A stretch of DNA of 64,000 nt from Tenggerimyces flavus (GCF_016907715.1 NZ_JAFBCM010000001.1:6820001-6884000), one strand, 5' to 3'. Positions 49,272 through 58,769 are shown, counted from the first letter of the stretch. The notes: generated from the sequence alone by a model not told the origin. Translations and numbers: made by a program.

Positions 49272-51275
49272 ATGGGCGGGGATGTAACGGAGCACCAGGA
49301 CTTCGAGGTCGTCCTGTTGTGCGACGGAGAATGGCCGAACGTGCCCGGCGTTTGCTGCTGGCGCAGCGGCGTGCGGAACGCGTTCGGCGCGGCCGGCGCG
49401 ACGGTCCGCGAGGTAGTGTGGCAGCCGCCCGCTCCCGCACCCGTCCGCAAGGCGACCACGGGCAACGGTCCACGCCGGTTGGCCTGGCTGCCACCGTTCG
49501 CACGGCGCCCGCTCGCCCAGGCCTACCGACGCCTGCGCCGCGCGACGGCCGAGGTCCGGCTGGGTCGGGGGCACCCTGGTCCCATAGGTTCGGACCAGGG
49601 TGCCCCCGACCCAAACCGACCGGACCTGGACGGTGCGGACCTCGTGGTCGCCGAGTCCCTCCGGGCCGCGCGGGCCGCGGCTAGCGCGGACACCCCGAGC
49701 TACCGCGTCTGGGCCCTCGCCCTCCCACCGCAGTGGCTGCCGCCCGGCGGGCACACGGAGTACGCGACCGAGCTGAACGAGACCGCCAAGCAGGTCGGCG
49801 GATTCCTCACCGACGGCGAGCTGGCCCGGGAGTCGATCGAGCGCTCCGCCCACGCGCTCAGGCCGAAGGTCGAGCTGTTCCCGCCGATCGCGACCGACCA
49901 GGCCTGCGAGGCCTGCACCGGCCAGCCGGTCGAGCCACTCAACCTGACCGAGCTGGATCCCACCGTGGCGCAGCTCGCGCTCTGGCGCGACGGACACGCG
50001 GAGGAGGACGAGCCCCACCCGTACTCGTTCGCCGGCGCGCGTCAACGCGGCCTGGCGGGTCCCTGGGCGAAGGCGAACCGGTCGGCCTGGCAGAACGACC
50101 ACACCGGCACGCCGATGACGATGCCCGGCGACCGACCCGCCGACTGGACAGCAGCAGCGCAGGCCGCCGGCGCCCGCGCGGTACGCGACACCGTCCGCAT
50201 GCCCGGCCCCACCGCGCCAAGGCAGCGGCGCAACGTGATGGTGTCCGGGCACGACCTCAAGTTCGCCGTCGAGCTTGCCGAACGTCTCGACCGGAGGAGC
50301 GATCTCGACCTCTCCATCGACGAATGGCCAGGCCTGGCGCGTCAAACCGCCCAGACCGCCGAACGACTGGAACGGGCCGACTCGATTCTCGCCGAGTGGG
50401 CTCGCACCAGCGCGATCTGGTTGTCCGAGCACAAGCGCCCCGACCAGTTCCTCGTCGTACGACTGCACAGGTTCGAGCTCGACACCCCGTACCCGCGGCA
50501 GCTCGCGCTGGAGAACGTCGATGCCGTCGTCTACATCGCGCCGCTGTTCGGACGACGGATCCGCGACGAGCTCAACTGGCCCACGGACAAGCTGGTCTAC
50601 ATCCCGAACTACCTGGACCTGGACTGGCTCGACCGGCCCAAGCTCGACGGCGCCCAGTTCACGCTCGGCTTCGTCGGCTTCGAGTTCATCCGCAAGCGGT
50701 TCGACCTCGCGCTCGACCTGCTCGCCGAGATTCGCCAGACGGACAAGCGATTCCGCATGGTCGTTCGCGGCGCGATGCCGTGGCACAACAAGTACGCGTG
50801 GACCAACGACGACGAACGCGACTACGTCGGCTGGTGCTTCGAACGGATCGAACGCGACCCGCTGCTGCGCGACGCCGTCGTCCTGCACCCGCCCGGACGC
50901 GACATGGCGCGCTGGTTCCGCCGGGTCGGCTACCTCGTCTCGACCAGCGACGAGGAGGGCAGCCACGCGTCGGTCGCGGAAGGCATGGCCTCGGGTGCCG
51001 TGCCGGTCGTCCGGTCCTGGCCCGGCGCGGCCGAGATCTACGGCAAGCAGTGGGTGCACGACTCGATCGGCGCGGCCGCGAACGCCGTGCTGAGCAACGC
51101 GGATCCAGCCGTGTCGGCCGAGAGCCGGGACCAGGCCCGCGAGGAGATTGGCCGTACGCACGACCCGCACAAGGTCGTCGCCGCGTGGGCGGACCTGCTG
51201 CACCGCGACGTCGCCGGTGCCCGCCGCTACTTCGCGGAGTACGCCAGCGTCGAGCTCCCGGACTCGGGCCGGTGA
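49272..51275 (+). CDS. Large GT4-like glycosyltransferase
   Basis: A 667-residue protein. The C-terminal half (from about 330) is GT-B-like: VVYIAPLFGRRIRDELNWP, VYIPNYLDLDWLDRP, FTLGFVGFEFIRKRFDLALD, and the donor-site-like STSDEEGSHASVAEGMASGA with its Glu residues. The N-terminal half is less conserved, beginning DFEVVLLCDGEWPNVPGVCC. A perfect 21-bp inverted repeat (49562-49612) is embedded in frame at codons 97-114. Stop overlaps the methyltransferase start (GTGA). It may extend a cell-surface polysaccharide; donor and acceptor are unknown. Confidence 0.85.
   Translation: MGGDVTEHQDFEVVLLCDGEWPNVPGVCCWRSGVRNAFGAAGATVREVVWQPPAPAPVRKATTGNGPRRLAWLPPFARRPLAQAYRRLRRATAEVRLGRGHPGPIGSDQGAPDPNRPDLDGADLVVAESLRAARAAASADTPSYRVWALALPPQWLPPGGHTEYATELNETAKQVGGFLTDGELARESIERSAHALRPKVELFPPIATDQACEACTGQPVEPLNLTELDPTVAQLALWRDGHAEEDEPHPYSFAGARQRGLAGPWAKANRSAWQNDHTGTPMTMPGDRPADWTAAAQAAGARAVRDTVRMPGPTAPRQRRNVMVSGHDLKFAVELAERLDRRSDLDLSIDEWPGLARQTAQTAERLERADSILAEWARTSAIWLSEHKRPDQFLVVRLHRFELDTPYPRQLALENVDAVVYIAPLFGRRIRDELNWPTDKLVYIPNYLDLDWLDRPKLDGAQFTLGFVGFEFIRKRFDLALDLLAEIRQTDKRFRMVVRGAMPWHNKYAWTNDDERDYVGWCFERIERDPLLRDAVVLHPPGRDMARWFRRVGYLVSTSDEEGSHASVAEGMASGAVPVVRSWPGAAEIYGKQWVHDSIGAAANAVLSNADPAVSAESRDQAREEIGRTHDPHKVVAAWADLLHRDVAGARRYFAEYASVELPDSGR
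49562..49612. repeat. Perfect 21-bp inverted repeat inside the glycosyltransferase gene
   Basis: Arms 49562-49582 and 49592-49612 (GGGTCGGGGGCACCCTGGTC plus C, and its exact reverse complement) surround a 9-nt loop, 51 bp or 17 codons in all. It encodes GRGHPGPIGSDQGAPDP, poor in predicted structure, and looks inserted between the Arg-rich LRRATAEVRL and DLDGADLVVAE. Confidence 0.95.
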
Positions 51276-52249
51276 GGTCGAAGCTCGCCAGCAACCTCGC
51301 GCGCCGCGGCCTGCTCGCCGCGGTCGCGGCGATCTGGTTGGCCGCGCTGGCGATCACCGCCGCGCTCCGATCGGACGTCACCGTCGTCCTGCTCGTTTCC
51401 GTGCTCGGCCTGCAGCTCCTCGTCGTCCTCAATTCACACAGGCAGAACCGCTTCGTGATCGGCGAGCTCCGCCAGCTGGCAGGGAGGCACCAGGAAGGCG
51501 CGCAGCACGCCACCGACCTGCTGACCGCGATGAGAACGATGAGCTCGACTCTGGATGCCGCGGCGACCGCGATCGACCGAGGCCCGGAGAACACCAGGCG
51601 GAAGGTCATACGGGACACCACGACCGTCTACCGCCAGCTCGAGGCGCTGGTCAACCTCTACAGCATGGTCCCGGTGACCGCGCGCGTTCCGGCGATGCGG
51701 GGATGGGCGGCATCGCCGGACCTCCTTCTGCTGTTGGTCGAAACCATCCGCGCGGATCGGCCGCGGCTCAGCGTCGAGTGCGGCAGCGGCGTCTCCACGC
51801 TGTGGTGCGCGCTGGCGCGACGCGCGTTCGGCGTCGAGGGCCGGCACGTCGCGCTCGAGCACGACGCCCAGTACGTACGCCAGACCGAGGCATTGCTCGA
51901 AGCGCACGGCGTCGCGGACTTCGCCGACGTACGCCTCGCGCCGCTCCAGACGTACCGCCTCGGTGACCAGGACCGGTCGTGGTACGCGAAGGACGCCTGG
52001 CGCGACCTCGACCAGCTCGACCTGCTGTTCGTCGACGGCCCACCTGGCGTGACTGGCCGGCACGCCCGCTATCCAGCGTTGCCGCTGCTCGCCGACCGGT
52101 TCGCGGGCGATGCGGTCGTGGTGCTGGACGACCTGGTCCGTACCGACGAGCAGGAGCTCGTCGCGCGTTGGCTGGCCGAGTACCCGTGGCTGACCGAGAC
52201 GCGCCTCAACGTGGAGAAGATCGCCTCGGTCCTGCGCTGCTCACGCTGA
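51272..52249 (+). CDS. Membrane-anchored class I SAM-dependent methyltransferase
   Basis: A 325-residue protein. Two hydrophobic stretches (about 13-32 and 36-53) anchor it at the membrane, a helical linker (about 60-130) follows, then a Rossmann methyltransferase: SVECGSGVSTLW at 168-179 as the SAM motif, ALEHDAQYVRQTEALL as motif II, and FVDGPPG (Asp256). It resembles family 24 methyltransferases found in O-antigen and surface-polysaccharide clusters. GTG 51272 overlaps the glycosyltransferase stop. The 3' end overlaps the convergent gene by 9 bp. Confidence 0.87.
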   Translation: MRSKLASNLARRGLLAAVAAIWLAALAITAALRSDVTVVLLVSVLGLQLLVVLNSHRQNRFVIGELRQLAGRHQEGAQHATDLLTAMRTMSSTLDAAATAIDRGPENTRRKVIRDTTTVYRQLEALVNLYSMVPVTARVPAMRGWAASPDLLLLLVETIRADRPRLSVECGSGVSTLWCALARRAFGVEGRHVALEHDAQYVRQTEALLEAHGVADFADVRLAPLQTYRLGDQDRSWYAKDAWRDLDQLDLLFVDGPPGVTGRHARYPALPLLADRFAGDAVVVLDDLVRTDEQELVARWLAEYPWLTETRLNVEKIASVLRCSR

Positions 52250-54151
52250 CGGAAACCTCGCCCGTACGATCCGCTCCAGCACGGCTTTCGCCGTCGCGGC
52301 GTCCCCGACGGGCGACTGGTAGGCCAGCGGCTGGCGGCTCAACGGGCTGTCCGGCTCGACCAAGCCCCACACCGCCGTGCCGCTCCCCTTGTAGTCCGAC
52401 CACTTCGACGGCAGGTACGGGTTGCGCTCGTGGTGCTCGGAGGTGTTCGCGTCGTTGACCACGAGGCAGTCGAATCGCGTGGTGAGGTTGAGGAACTCCA
52501 GATATCCCGCGTACGGACCCACCCGTACGCACGCGCCGATCCCCAGCTCCGCCGCCCGTGCCCGCAGCGTCTCCGGCTTCGTCGTGAACACGTGCAGCAT
52601 CAGCCGCTCGCGATCGGCCGGGCCGAGCTCGGCCGCCGCCGCGAGCACGTCGTCGAGCCCGCGGGTCGGATAGAAGACGCCGAAGTACGCCACGTGCGCC
52701 TTGCCCGGTTCGAGCGGCGCGTGCCCGTCGACCATCGAGTAGAACGGCGTCGGCAGCGTCGGGTGCGCCGACACCACCGCCTTCGCGCGAGCCGTCGCCG
52801 CCACCAACGGGTCGGAGCAGTACGACAGCATGTACTCCAGCTGGTTCTCGTTGGTGAAGATGAGCTCGTCGGCCAGGACGTACGCGAGCTCCTCGCACCA
52901 GACGAAACAGTTGTCGGACGCGGGCATCGGCAGCCCGAGTTTCTCCAAGCCCGCGGTCAACAACTCGCGTACCGGCCCTGGCTCGACCGTCGTGCCGCGC
53001 TCCTCGTCCAGCATGTCGCGCGAGAGCGGGTCGGAGAACTCCGCGGTCCACGAGACCGACGGGCTGGCCAGCTTGTGCGCGGCGCCGAGCAGGTGGGACG
53101 CCGCGAAGTGCGCGCGGCTGTACGACCAGCGGTACGGGCCCTTCTCCGCCTCCCACTTGCGCGCCTGGTCGAGCCCTTCGAGGATGAACTGCTCCATCGC
53201 CGGCCAGTGCGAGAAGTACGTGGGGGTCGCGATCACCGCCTCGTCCGCGGTGAACGGTCCCGCGATGCGGCGGGTCGTCGGATCGACCGTACGGATCCGG
53301 TCCATCGCGTTGTAGACGACGTCGGCGACCCGGCCCATCGTCCTGATCCGCTTGGCCATGACGATCCCGCTCGCGTCGGCGTACGGGGCGAACGCGTACG
53401 CGAACACCACGCCGCGCGGCATGCCCGCGTTCACCAATCCATAAGGCAGGTGGAAGATCGGGAGCTCGTCGAGCGCGGCCACCAGCTCGGCGTGCTCGGA
53501 CGGGTGCCGCTGGAGGTACGTGCCGATCGCGGTCGCGCGCGCCGCGATGGCCTCGTCGATCGGCGCGACCATCGCAGCGCCTGCCTCGGCGCGCAGCTCC
53601 TCGAGCTGGGCGATGGCGGCGAGGTGCGGACGCCAGCCCGCGTCGTCGTCGGGTGTGCCGGCCACGAACTCCGTCCTGGTGCGCACCGCGACGTTCGCCC
53701 AGTAGACGTCCTCCGCGCCGCCGACCTGCCGGGCGATCGCCTGAGCCAGCGCCGTCTCCACCACCGTGCCGTTCTCGCCGGCTTCCCTGACCTGGGCCCG
53801 GCGAGCGGCGGCGAGGCCGGCCACCCGGGCGGCGGCACGGTGGGCGGTCGGCAGCGAGATCGTGCGAACGTCGAGCTCGGGATGCGACGTACGGAAGGCC
53901 TCGACGATCGGCCGCCCCGCTGACGTCAGGACGATCACGAGCTCGACGTCGCGCCGGCCGTCCACCGAGAGCCCGTCGAGGTCGTCGAGGTCGAGCACCA
54001 CGATGGACAGCCCCGGCGCCAGCGGCTCCGTGCGGCCGAAGCCGACGGTGGGGTACGGAAGCTCGTCGAGAGCGGCGGTCCACGACTCGATCAGCTCGGC
54101 GTCGACGGTCGCGGTGGTCGACTGCGACCATGGACGTTCTGCACTCTGCAC
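52241..54151 (-). CDS. Large glycosyltransferase-like protein
   Basis: A 636-residue protein with a long N-terminal half of unclear nature (about 1-290) and a C-terminal GT-B-like half: VAYFGVFYPTRGLDDVLAAA, ERLMLHVFTTKPETLRARA, and VRVGPYAGYLEFLNLTTRFD, with VVNDANTSEHHERNPYLPSK as the donor loop. GTG 54151 is chosen because GAGGGG lies 7 nt before it; ATG 54184 is the in-frame alternative without such a site. It faces the methyltransferase and GT4-like genes and likely belongs to the same glycan pathway. Confidence 0.8.
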   Translation of the reverse strand: MQSAERPWSQSTTATVDAELIESWTAALDELPYPTVGFGRTEPLAPGLSIVVLDLDDLDGLSVDGRRDVELVIVLTSAGRPIVEAFRTSHPELDVRTISLPTAHRAAARVAGLAAARRAQVREAGENGTVVETALAQAIARQVGGAEDVYWANVAVRTRTEFVAGTPDDDAGWRPHLAAIAQLEELRAEAGAAMVAPIDEAIAARATAIGTYLQRHPSEHAELVAALDELPIFHLPYGLVNAGMPRGVVFAYAFAPYADASGIVMAKRIRTMGRVADVVYNAMDRIRTVDPTTRRIAGPFTADEAVIATPTYFSHWPAMEQFILEGLDQARKWEAEKGPYRWSYSRAHFAASHLLGAAHKLASPSVSWTAEFSDPLSRDMLDEERGTTVEPGPVRELLTAGLEKLGLPMPASDNCFVWCEELAYVLADELIFTNENQLEYMLSYCSDPLVAATARAKAVVSAHPTLPTPFYSMVDGHAPLEPGKAHVAYFGVFYPTRGLDDVLAAAAELGPADRERLMLHVFTTKPETLRARAAELGIGACVRVGPYAGYLEFLNLTTRFDCLVVNDANTSEHHERNPYLPSKWSDYKGSGTAVWGLVEPDSPLSRQPLAYQSPVGDAATAKAVLERIVRARFPSA

Positions 54152-54270
54152 GCTGGCACCCCTCGTTGGTGACTTCGATCCCATGAGTGAGACACCTGAC
54201 AGGGCGCCGACGTTGTGCGGCCATGATGGAATTCGCGATCATCGGTGAACGGACCTGTGGGCGTGCACGC

Positions 54271-54656
54271 ATGAGGGACGGCAAGCGGAGCTACACCGCC
54301 GAGGGCGTGGCGGCGCTTCGGGCGGCTACACGCGGGCCCACCGGTTCGCCGACGCCGCGCGCGGGATCCCGTTCTTCGAGGTCGACCATCCGTCGACGAG
54401 CGACTGGAAGCAACAGACGATGCGCGGCCTCCCGCAGCTGTCCGCCGAGGTCCACTACGTCACGATGGACTTCACCACCGACTCGCTGCTCGAGTCGCTC
54501 CCCGCGGCGGGCGCCGCGCTGGACCGCGTGACTCTGTTCCTGTGGGAGGGCGTCACGCCGTACCTCACCGAGCCGGCCGTGAACGAGACCCTCAACGCCA
54601 TCAGGGAGTTCGCGCCCGGCTCGAGCGTCGTCCACGCCCGCAGGCCGGTCAGCTAG
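54271..54656 (+). pseudogene. Remnant of an LCM-type (PF04072) SAM methyltransferase gene
   Basis: The start MRDGKRSYTAEGVAALRA resembles the N-terminus of this family, but then the frame shifts and jumps to the middle of the fold: GGYTRAHRFADAARGIPFFE, VDHPSTSDWKQQ, then LSAEVHYVTMDFTTDSLLE and LFLWEGVTPYLTEPAVNETL. The SAM-binding core between these pieces is gone, and the end breaks off after IREFAPGSSVV. It is a decayed gene. It overlaps the following glycosidase gene by 8 bp. Confidence 0.75.
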
Positions 54657-57282
54657 GCCGCGTGGCGAACGCCTCCACCTCGGACAGGCCGACGTTCAGA
54701 CCTCTCCCAACGGCGGGATGGAACTCCAGCCAGGTGACGGTCCGAGGCGAGAACGGGACCGGCTTTCCCACACCGGTGTTGTCGATTCCGCTCACGGGCT
54801 CCTGACTGCCGTCGCTGAACACGAGCGTCCCGCCCGGCGCGTGGTCGACGAGGTTGTTCCGGTCGTACAGCACGACCTGCCCAAGCGTCTGCGGCGTCGT
54901 CCAGGTCAGCCGGAACGAGGGATTGAGCTGACCGTTCGAGGCCCACTCGCCGGCGAACCACTGGTTGACGACACCGTCCACGGCCGCCGATGGGCCAAGG
55001 CCGGGGTCGCCGGCCGAGCTCGACGCCGTCGCCACCGCGCTCGAGGCCAGGTTGCCCGCGCTCAGGATCCGCAGCTCGGCTAGTCCGTTGCCCGATCCCG
55101 TTCCGCCCGCGGCCTGGAAACGCACCGAGGTCACGGACTTCGGCGGGAACGACACGACCTTCGCCGCTCCGTTCGCCGGAACGCCGGACACCGCGACCGA
55201 CGAGCCGTCGCTGAACGTCAGCGTGCCGCCGTTCACGTTGCTCGCCGTGCTCACCCGGTCGTGCAGGACGACGCGGTCGATCTGGTGGCTGTTCACCCAG
55301 CTGACCTGAACCCAGGGGTTGGTCTCTGTCGACACCCATTCGCCTGTGCTGGTGGAGTTTCCGTCGGTCGCGCGGAGCTGGCCGCGCGGGCCGAGGTCCG
55401 CCTGCGTCGACGTGGTCAGCGTCCCTTCGCGGGCGACGTTGTCGCCGGCGAACACCTGCAGCTCGGACAGGCCGACGTTCGAGCCGGCCCCGTTCGTCAC
55501 CTCCAGGCGCACCGAGGTGGCCGTTCGCGCCGGGAACGAGATCGCCTTGCCAGTAACGCCATCGTTCACCAGCGCGGGAACGTCGACGACGCTGCCGTCG
55601 CTGAACACGACCCTCCCCGCGTTGATGCGATCGGTCGGGTTGGCGCGGTCGTACAGCACGACCTGACCGATCGTCTGCGGCGTCGGCCAGGAGAGTGTGA
55701 TGCTCGGCCTGAGCTCGCGGTGGGACGCCCATTCGCCGCGCGCGTGGATACCGACGACGCCGTCGACGACGTTCGGTCCGGCCAGCTGGGGAGCCTCCGC
55801 GGAGACCGACGACGGCGTGACCGTGGCGGTACGGGCGAGGTTCTCGACGTCGGCGATCGGCGTCGCGCCGAGCCGTACGCCGATGAGCGACTTGGCTGGA
55901 ACGGCGACATCGAGACGCGCCGCTCCCCCGGTCACCTGCAACGGCACGGACGTCTTCGGTGCGGTCGTCGGCTGGATCGGGCTGGCCTCGAAGACCGTCG
56001 CCGTCGTGGACGTCGCCGAGCCGAGCCCGGTGAGGTTGAGCTCGACCTCGAGCGGCGCGGTGCCGTCGTTCACCAACCAGGCAACGCGATCGCCGTTCGC
56101 GTTCATCGCGGCACCGGCGCTGCTGATCGACGTCGGGTACGTCATCGGCCGCAGCCGGCTCGCACCGGCACCGAGGCCGAGGTCGACCGACATCAGCCGG
56201 TAGACGCGCGCCTTCGGCGGCAGCATGCCGTTGCGGTGCACGCCGAAGAACTCCGGGACCTCCGCCTCGTCGTTGTCGGCGAAGTAGTTGGTCCCGTTCG
56301 TGTGCTGCTTGAGGAACGTGCTGAGCCGCCAGGCCGCGTAGCTGATCGTGTGCGGGTGGTTGCCGTTCATCGGCACGTCGCCGTACACCGGGTCCCAGTT
56401 CCATTCCGTCACGTAGACGGGGAAGTCCTCGCCCTTGCCGAGGTCACGTGCGGCCTGCTTCCACTGCGTCACCTGCTCGTCCCGGAAGCTGTCGTAGTGG
56501 TTGTAGACGTGGTAGCTCAGGAAGTTGATGTCGTCCTTCACTCGCGTGTCGCGCAGCAGCTTGTCGATCCACTGCAGGCCCACGTTGGGATGGGACATCA
56601 CCGGTCCGCCGATCGGGACGTCGGAGTGGGGATCGGCGGCCTGAACAGCATCGGCGGCGGTCTCGTAGATCTTGGTGTAGACCTCGATCCGCTGCGCCAT
56701 CGTGGTTCCGTCGGGGAGGTCGAGGAAGATGTCCAGGTCGGGCTCGTTCCACACCTCGACCAGATGCACTTTGTCCTTGAAATGCCGGTAGATCTTGCCG
56801 ACGACGTCCCCGTACACCCGGTACCCGTCCGGCCCGTTCGGCGGCCCGAACTGCTTGCCGTTGGCACTGAGCCAACTGATGTTGTAGGCGAGGATCAGCA
56901 CGATCTTCGCTCCGCGCTTGTGGTGCTCGTCGACCCAGGCGTACTTGCTCCAGTCCCACGTCGTCGGGTCGGCCACGCCGGTACCGGACGGCATGGCCTC
57001 GAGGTAGCCGGCGATCGAGGTGTCCTTCGGCAGGATGTCGTCCAGATACGCGTCGCCGCGGATGAACCTCGTGCCGGTCTGGTGGAGCGTCTCGATCTTG
57101 TTGGTGTCGGTCAGCCTCGGCACGTTGATGCCCGAGCCGAACACCTCGGCGTGACCCGGTCCGGCGTCGACGGAGAAGTCCGCGGTCGCCGTGACGGCCG
57201 CCTGGGCGATCGGTGGTGGGGACGCGGCCCAGAGCAGGGCGCCGAGCAAGGTGAGGACGGTGGCGAACGTGCCGATGCGCAT
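54649..57282 (-). CDS. Secreted GH39-like glycosidase with three C-terminal sugar-binding-type domains
   Basis: An exported enzyme of 877 residues. A Sec signal ends near IAQAA (29). The GH-A barrel has acid/base Glu180 in EVWNEPDLD and nucleophile Glu293 in VTEWNWD. After a beta-sandwich (about 380-480) come three related discoidin-like repeats (about 485-610, 620-740 and 745-875), each with a QVVLYDR or RVVLHDR strand and a VFSDGS or TFSDGS turn. GGAGG lies upstream of the ATG. It is divergent from a GntR-LacI-type repressor across two palindromes, so expression is probably sugar-induced. Related to the enzyme at 12564. Confidence 0.86.
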   Translation of the reverse strand: MRIGTFATVLTLLGALLWAASPPPIAQAAVTATADFSVDAGPGHAEVFGSGINVPRLTDTNKIETLHQTGTRFIRGDAYLDDILPKDTSIAGYLEAMPSGTGVADPTTWDWSKYAWVDEHHKRGAKIVLILAYNISWLSANGKQFGPPNGPDGYRVYGDVVGKIYRHFKDKVHLVEVWNEPDLDIFLDLPDGTTMAQRIEVYTKIYETAADAVQAADPHSDVPIGGPVMSHPNVGLQWIDKLLRDTRVKDDINFLSYHVYNHYDSFRDEQVTQWKQAARDLGKGEDFPVYVTEWNWDPVYGDVPMNGNHPHTISYAAWRLSTFLKQHTNGTNYFADNDEAEVPEFFGVHRNGMLPPKARVYRLMSVDLGLGAGASRLRPMTYPTSISSAGAAMNANGDRVAWLVNDGTAPLEVELNLTGLGSATSTTATVFEASPIQPTTAPKTSVPLQVTGGAARLDVAVPAKSLIGVRLGATPIADVENLARTATVTPSSVSAEAPQLAGPNVVDGVVGIHARGEWASHRELRPSITLSWPTPQTIGQVVLYDRANPTDRINAGRVVFSDGSVVDVPALVNDGVTGKAISFPARTATSVRLEVTNGAGSNVGLSELQVFAGDNVAREGTLTTSTQADLGPRGQLRATDGNSTSTGEWVSTETNPWVQVSWVNSHQIDRVVLHDRVSTASNVNGGTLTFSDGSSVAVSGVPANGAAKVVSFPPKSVTSVRFQAAGGTGSGNGLAELRILSAGNLASSAVATASSSAGDPGLGPSAAVDGVVNQWFAGEWASNGQLNPSFRLTWTTPQTLGQVVLYDRNNLVDHAPGGTLVFSDGSQEPVSGIDNTGVGKPVPFSPRTVTWLEFHPAVGRGLNVGLSEVEAFATRPS

Positions 57283-57329
57283 CCCGGGGCTCCTCCCGCA
57301 GGTGAACGTGTCTGGGACCGTAGACTTAG

Positions 57330-57341
57330 CGCGTTAACGCG
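57330..57341. promoter_or_regulatory. Operator-like palindrome 1 between glycosidase and repressor genes
   Basis: CGCGTTAACGCG is a perfect 12-bp palindrome 48 bp upstream of the glycosidase start. It shares CGCGTTAAC with the second site at 57375. Confidence 0.65.
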
Positions 57342-57374
57342 TCAATGTCGCGGCCAGAAGCTGCCAGGAGTCTG

Positions 57375-57385
57375 AACGCGTTAAC
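57375..57385. promoter_or_regulatory. Operator-like palindrome 2 next to the repressor start
   Basis: AACGCGTTAAC contains the 8-bp palindrome AACGCGTT and repeats CGCGTTAAC of site 1. It ends 8 bp before the repressor ATG, a suitable place for autorepression. Confidence 0.6.
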
Positions 57386-57393
57386 CTGAGCCC

Positions 57394-58524
57394 ATGAGCG
57401 ACGACTCTCTGCCGCGCTACCAGCAGGTCAAGCGCGAGCTCCGGGCGGCGATCGAACGCGGTGAGTACGTTCCGGACCAGCCGTTCGTCAGCCAGCGCGG
57501 CGTCTGCGAGCGGTTCGACGTGAGTACGACGACCGCGATCCGCGCGCTGAACGACCTGGTCGCCGAGGGGATCCTGGTCCGGCGGCAGGGCCGTGGCACG
57601 TACGTCGCGGACCGCTCGAGCTCGGCGGTCGTCGCTCCCGAGCGCCCGGCGCGGTCGTCACGTACGTCGGTCGCCTGCGTCATCCACGGGCAGGGCCCGA
57701 TGCGGGCGAACGTGATCGCCGGCGTGGAGTCGGTCTGCTCCGACCTCGGCGCGGAGCTGCTCCTGTTCCACAGCAAGGACTCCCTCGCTGGCCAGGAGCG
57801 GGCGCTGGAACGCGCGCACGAGGGCGGCGTCAGCGGGGTCGTGCTCTATCCCGTTCAGGGCAGCTCCCCTTCGCCCGCGCTCGCGGCGCTCGAGCGGCAG
57901 AACGTTCCGGTCGTGATGGTCGACCGCTACCTGCCGACGGTCGCCTCCGACACCGTGACCGTCGACCACTTCGCCGTCGGGTACGACCTGTCCACGCACC
58001 TGATCGCGCAGGGCCACGAGCGGATGGCGCTGCTGTGGGACGAGACCGATTGCACCAGCGTGCGCGAACGGCTGAGCGGACATCTGCAGGCGCTGCGGAA
58101 GCACGACGTACGGGAACGTCCCGACCTCACCGTGCTGACCGCGCACCAACGTCTCGACCGGCCGGCACGCGTCGCCCGGCTGGCGGAGCTGCTCGAACAC
58201 CCGGAGCCGCCGACGGTGCTGATCTGCTCGCACGGCTACACCGTGGCCACCGCCGCGGCCGACCTCGCCTCGATGGGCATCGAGGTGCCGGGCCAGGTCG
58301 AGCTGGCCGGCATGGACGACGCCGGCCCGCTCGACATCCTGCCGCTGACAATCGCCGCCGCCGTCGTCCCCGCCGAGGAACTGGGCCGGCAGAGCACGCT
58401 GCTGCTCGCGTCCCGGATCGACGGCTCCCTCGACGACAGTCCCCGGCGGGTCGTCCTCCCGATCAGCCTGCGCACCCGCGACACCGCACGCGGCTACTTG
58501 CAGGTGGTGGCGGGGACGGCTTAG
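57394..58524 (+). CDS. GntR-LacI chimeric repressor (AraR-like)
   Basis: A 376-residue regulator with a GntR winged helix (YQQVKRELRAAIERGEYVPD; VSTTTAIRALNDLVAEGILV) joined to a LacI-type periplasmic-binding-protein domain from about residue 90 (TSVACVIHGQGPMRANVIAG; VVMVDRYLPTVASDTVTVDH; VELAGMDDAGPL). This is the AraR plan, in which a sugar releases DNA binding. Two CGCGTTAAC sites lie between it and the divergent glycosidase gene, its most likely target. The message has little room for a leader and no clear ribosome-binding site. Confidence 0.93.
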   Translation: MSDDSLPRYQQVKRELRAAIERGEYVPDQPFVSQRGVCERFDVSTTTAIRALNDLVAEGILVRRQGRGTYVADRSSSAVVAPERPARSSRTSVACVIHGQGPMRANVIAGVESVCSDLGAELLLFHSKDSLAGQERALERAHEGGVSGVVLYPVQGSSPSPALAALERQNVPVVMVDRYLPTVASDTVTVDHFAVGYDLSTHLIAQGHERMALLWDETDCTSVRERLSGHLQALRKHDVRERPDLTVLTAHQRLDRPARVARLAELLEHPEPPTVLICSHGYTVATAAADLASMGIEVPGQVELAGMDDAGPLDILPLTIAAAVVPAEELGRQSTLLLASRIDGSLDDSPRRVVLPISLRTRDTARGYLQVVAGTA

Positions 58525-58760
58525 GTCCCAGGCCGTGACCTGGGGTTGCGGGTGTGGTGGCTGGAACGGTGAGTACCCACCGGGGCGGCGCTTCACCCAC
58601 TAACCCCGCGACTCGCGACTCGCGCACTCCGCCACATCCCGCGCATAGCTCCCGGCAGGATCGCGCACACGCCATGCCCCGCAGGTCCCCGGCGGGTCCG
58701 CACCCCTCGATCATTCACCCCCAGGCAGCCATCACCCCACTTCTCGACCATCAAGCCCCG
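58525..58760. other. Gene-free stretch after the repressor gene
   Basis: No gene is recognisable. It includes CGCTTCACCCACTAACCCC (58586-58604), a single arm of the palindromic element described at 1547, and a run of CGCGACTCGCGACTCGCGC. The remainder is C-rich low-complexity sequence leading into the copy C leader repeats. Confidence 0.55.
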
Positions 58761-58769
58761 CCACTATCG

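Noticed and set aside
42812-54151. Antibiotic biosynthetic cluster because of the SARP regulator
   Set aside because: No polyketide, peptide-synthetase or other scaffold genes; the neighbours are glycosyltransferases and a flippase-like fusion.
55261-57375. 704-codon plus-strand reading frame
   Set aside because: Antisense shadow of the GH39-like gene, which has a signal peptide, catalytic motifs and domain repeats.
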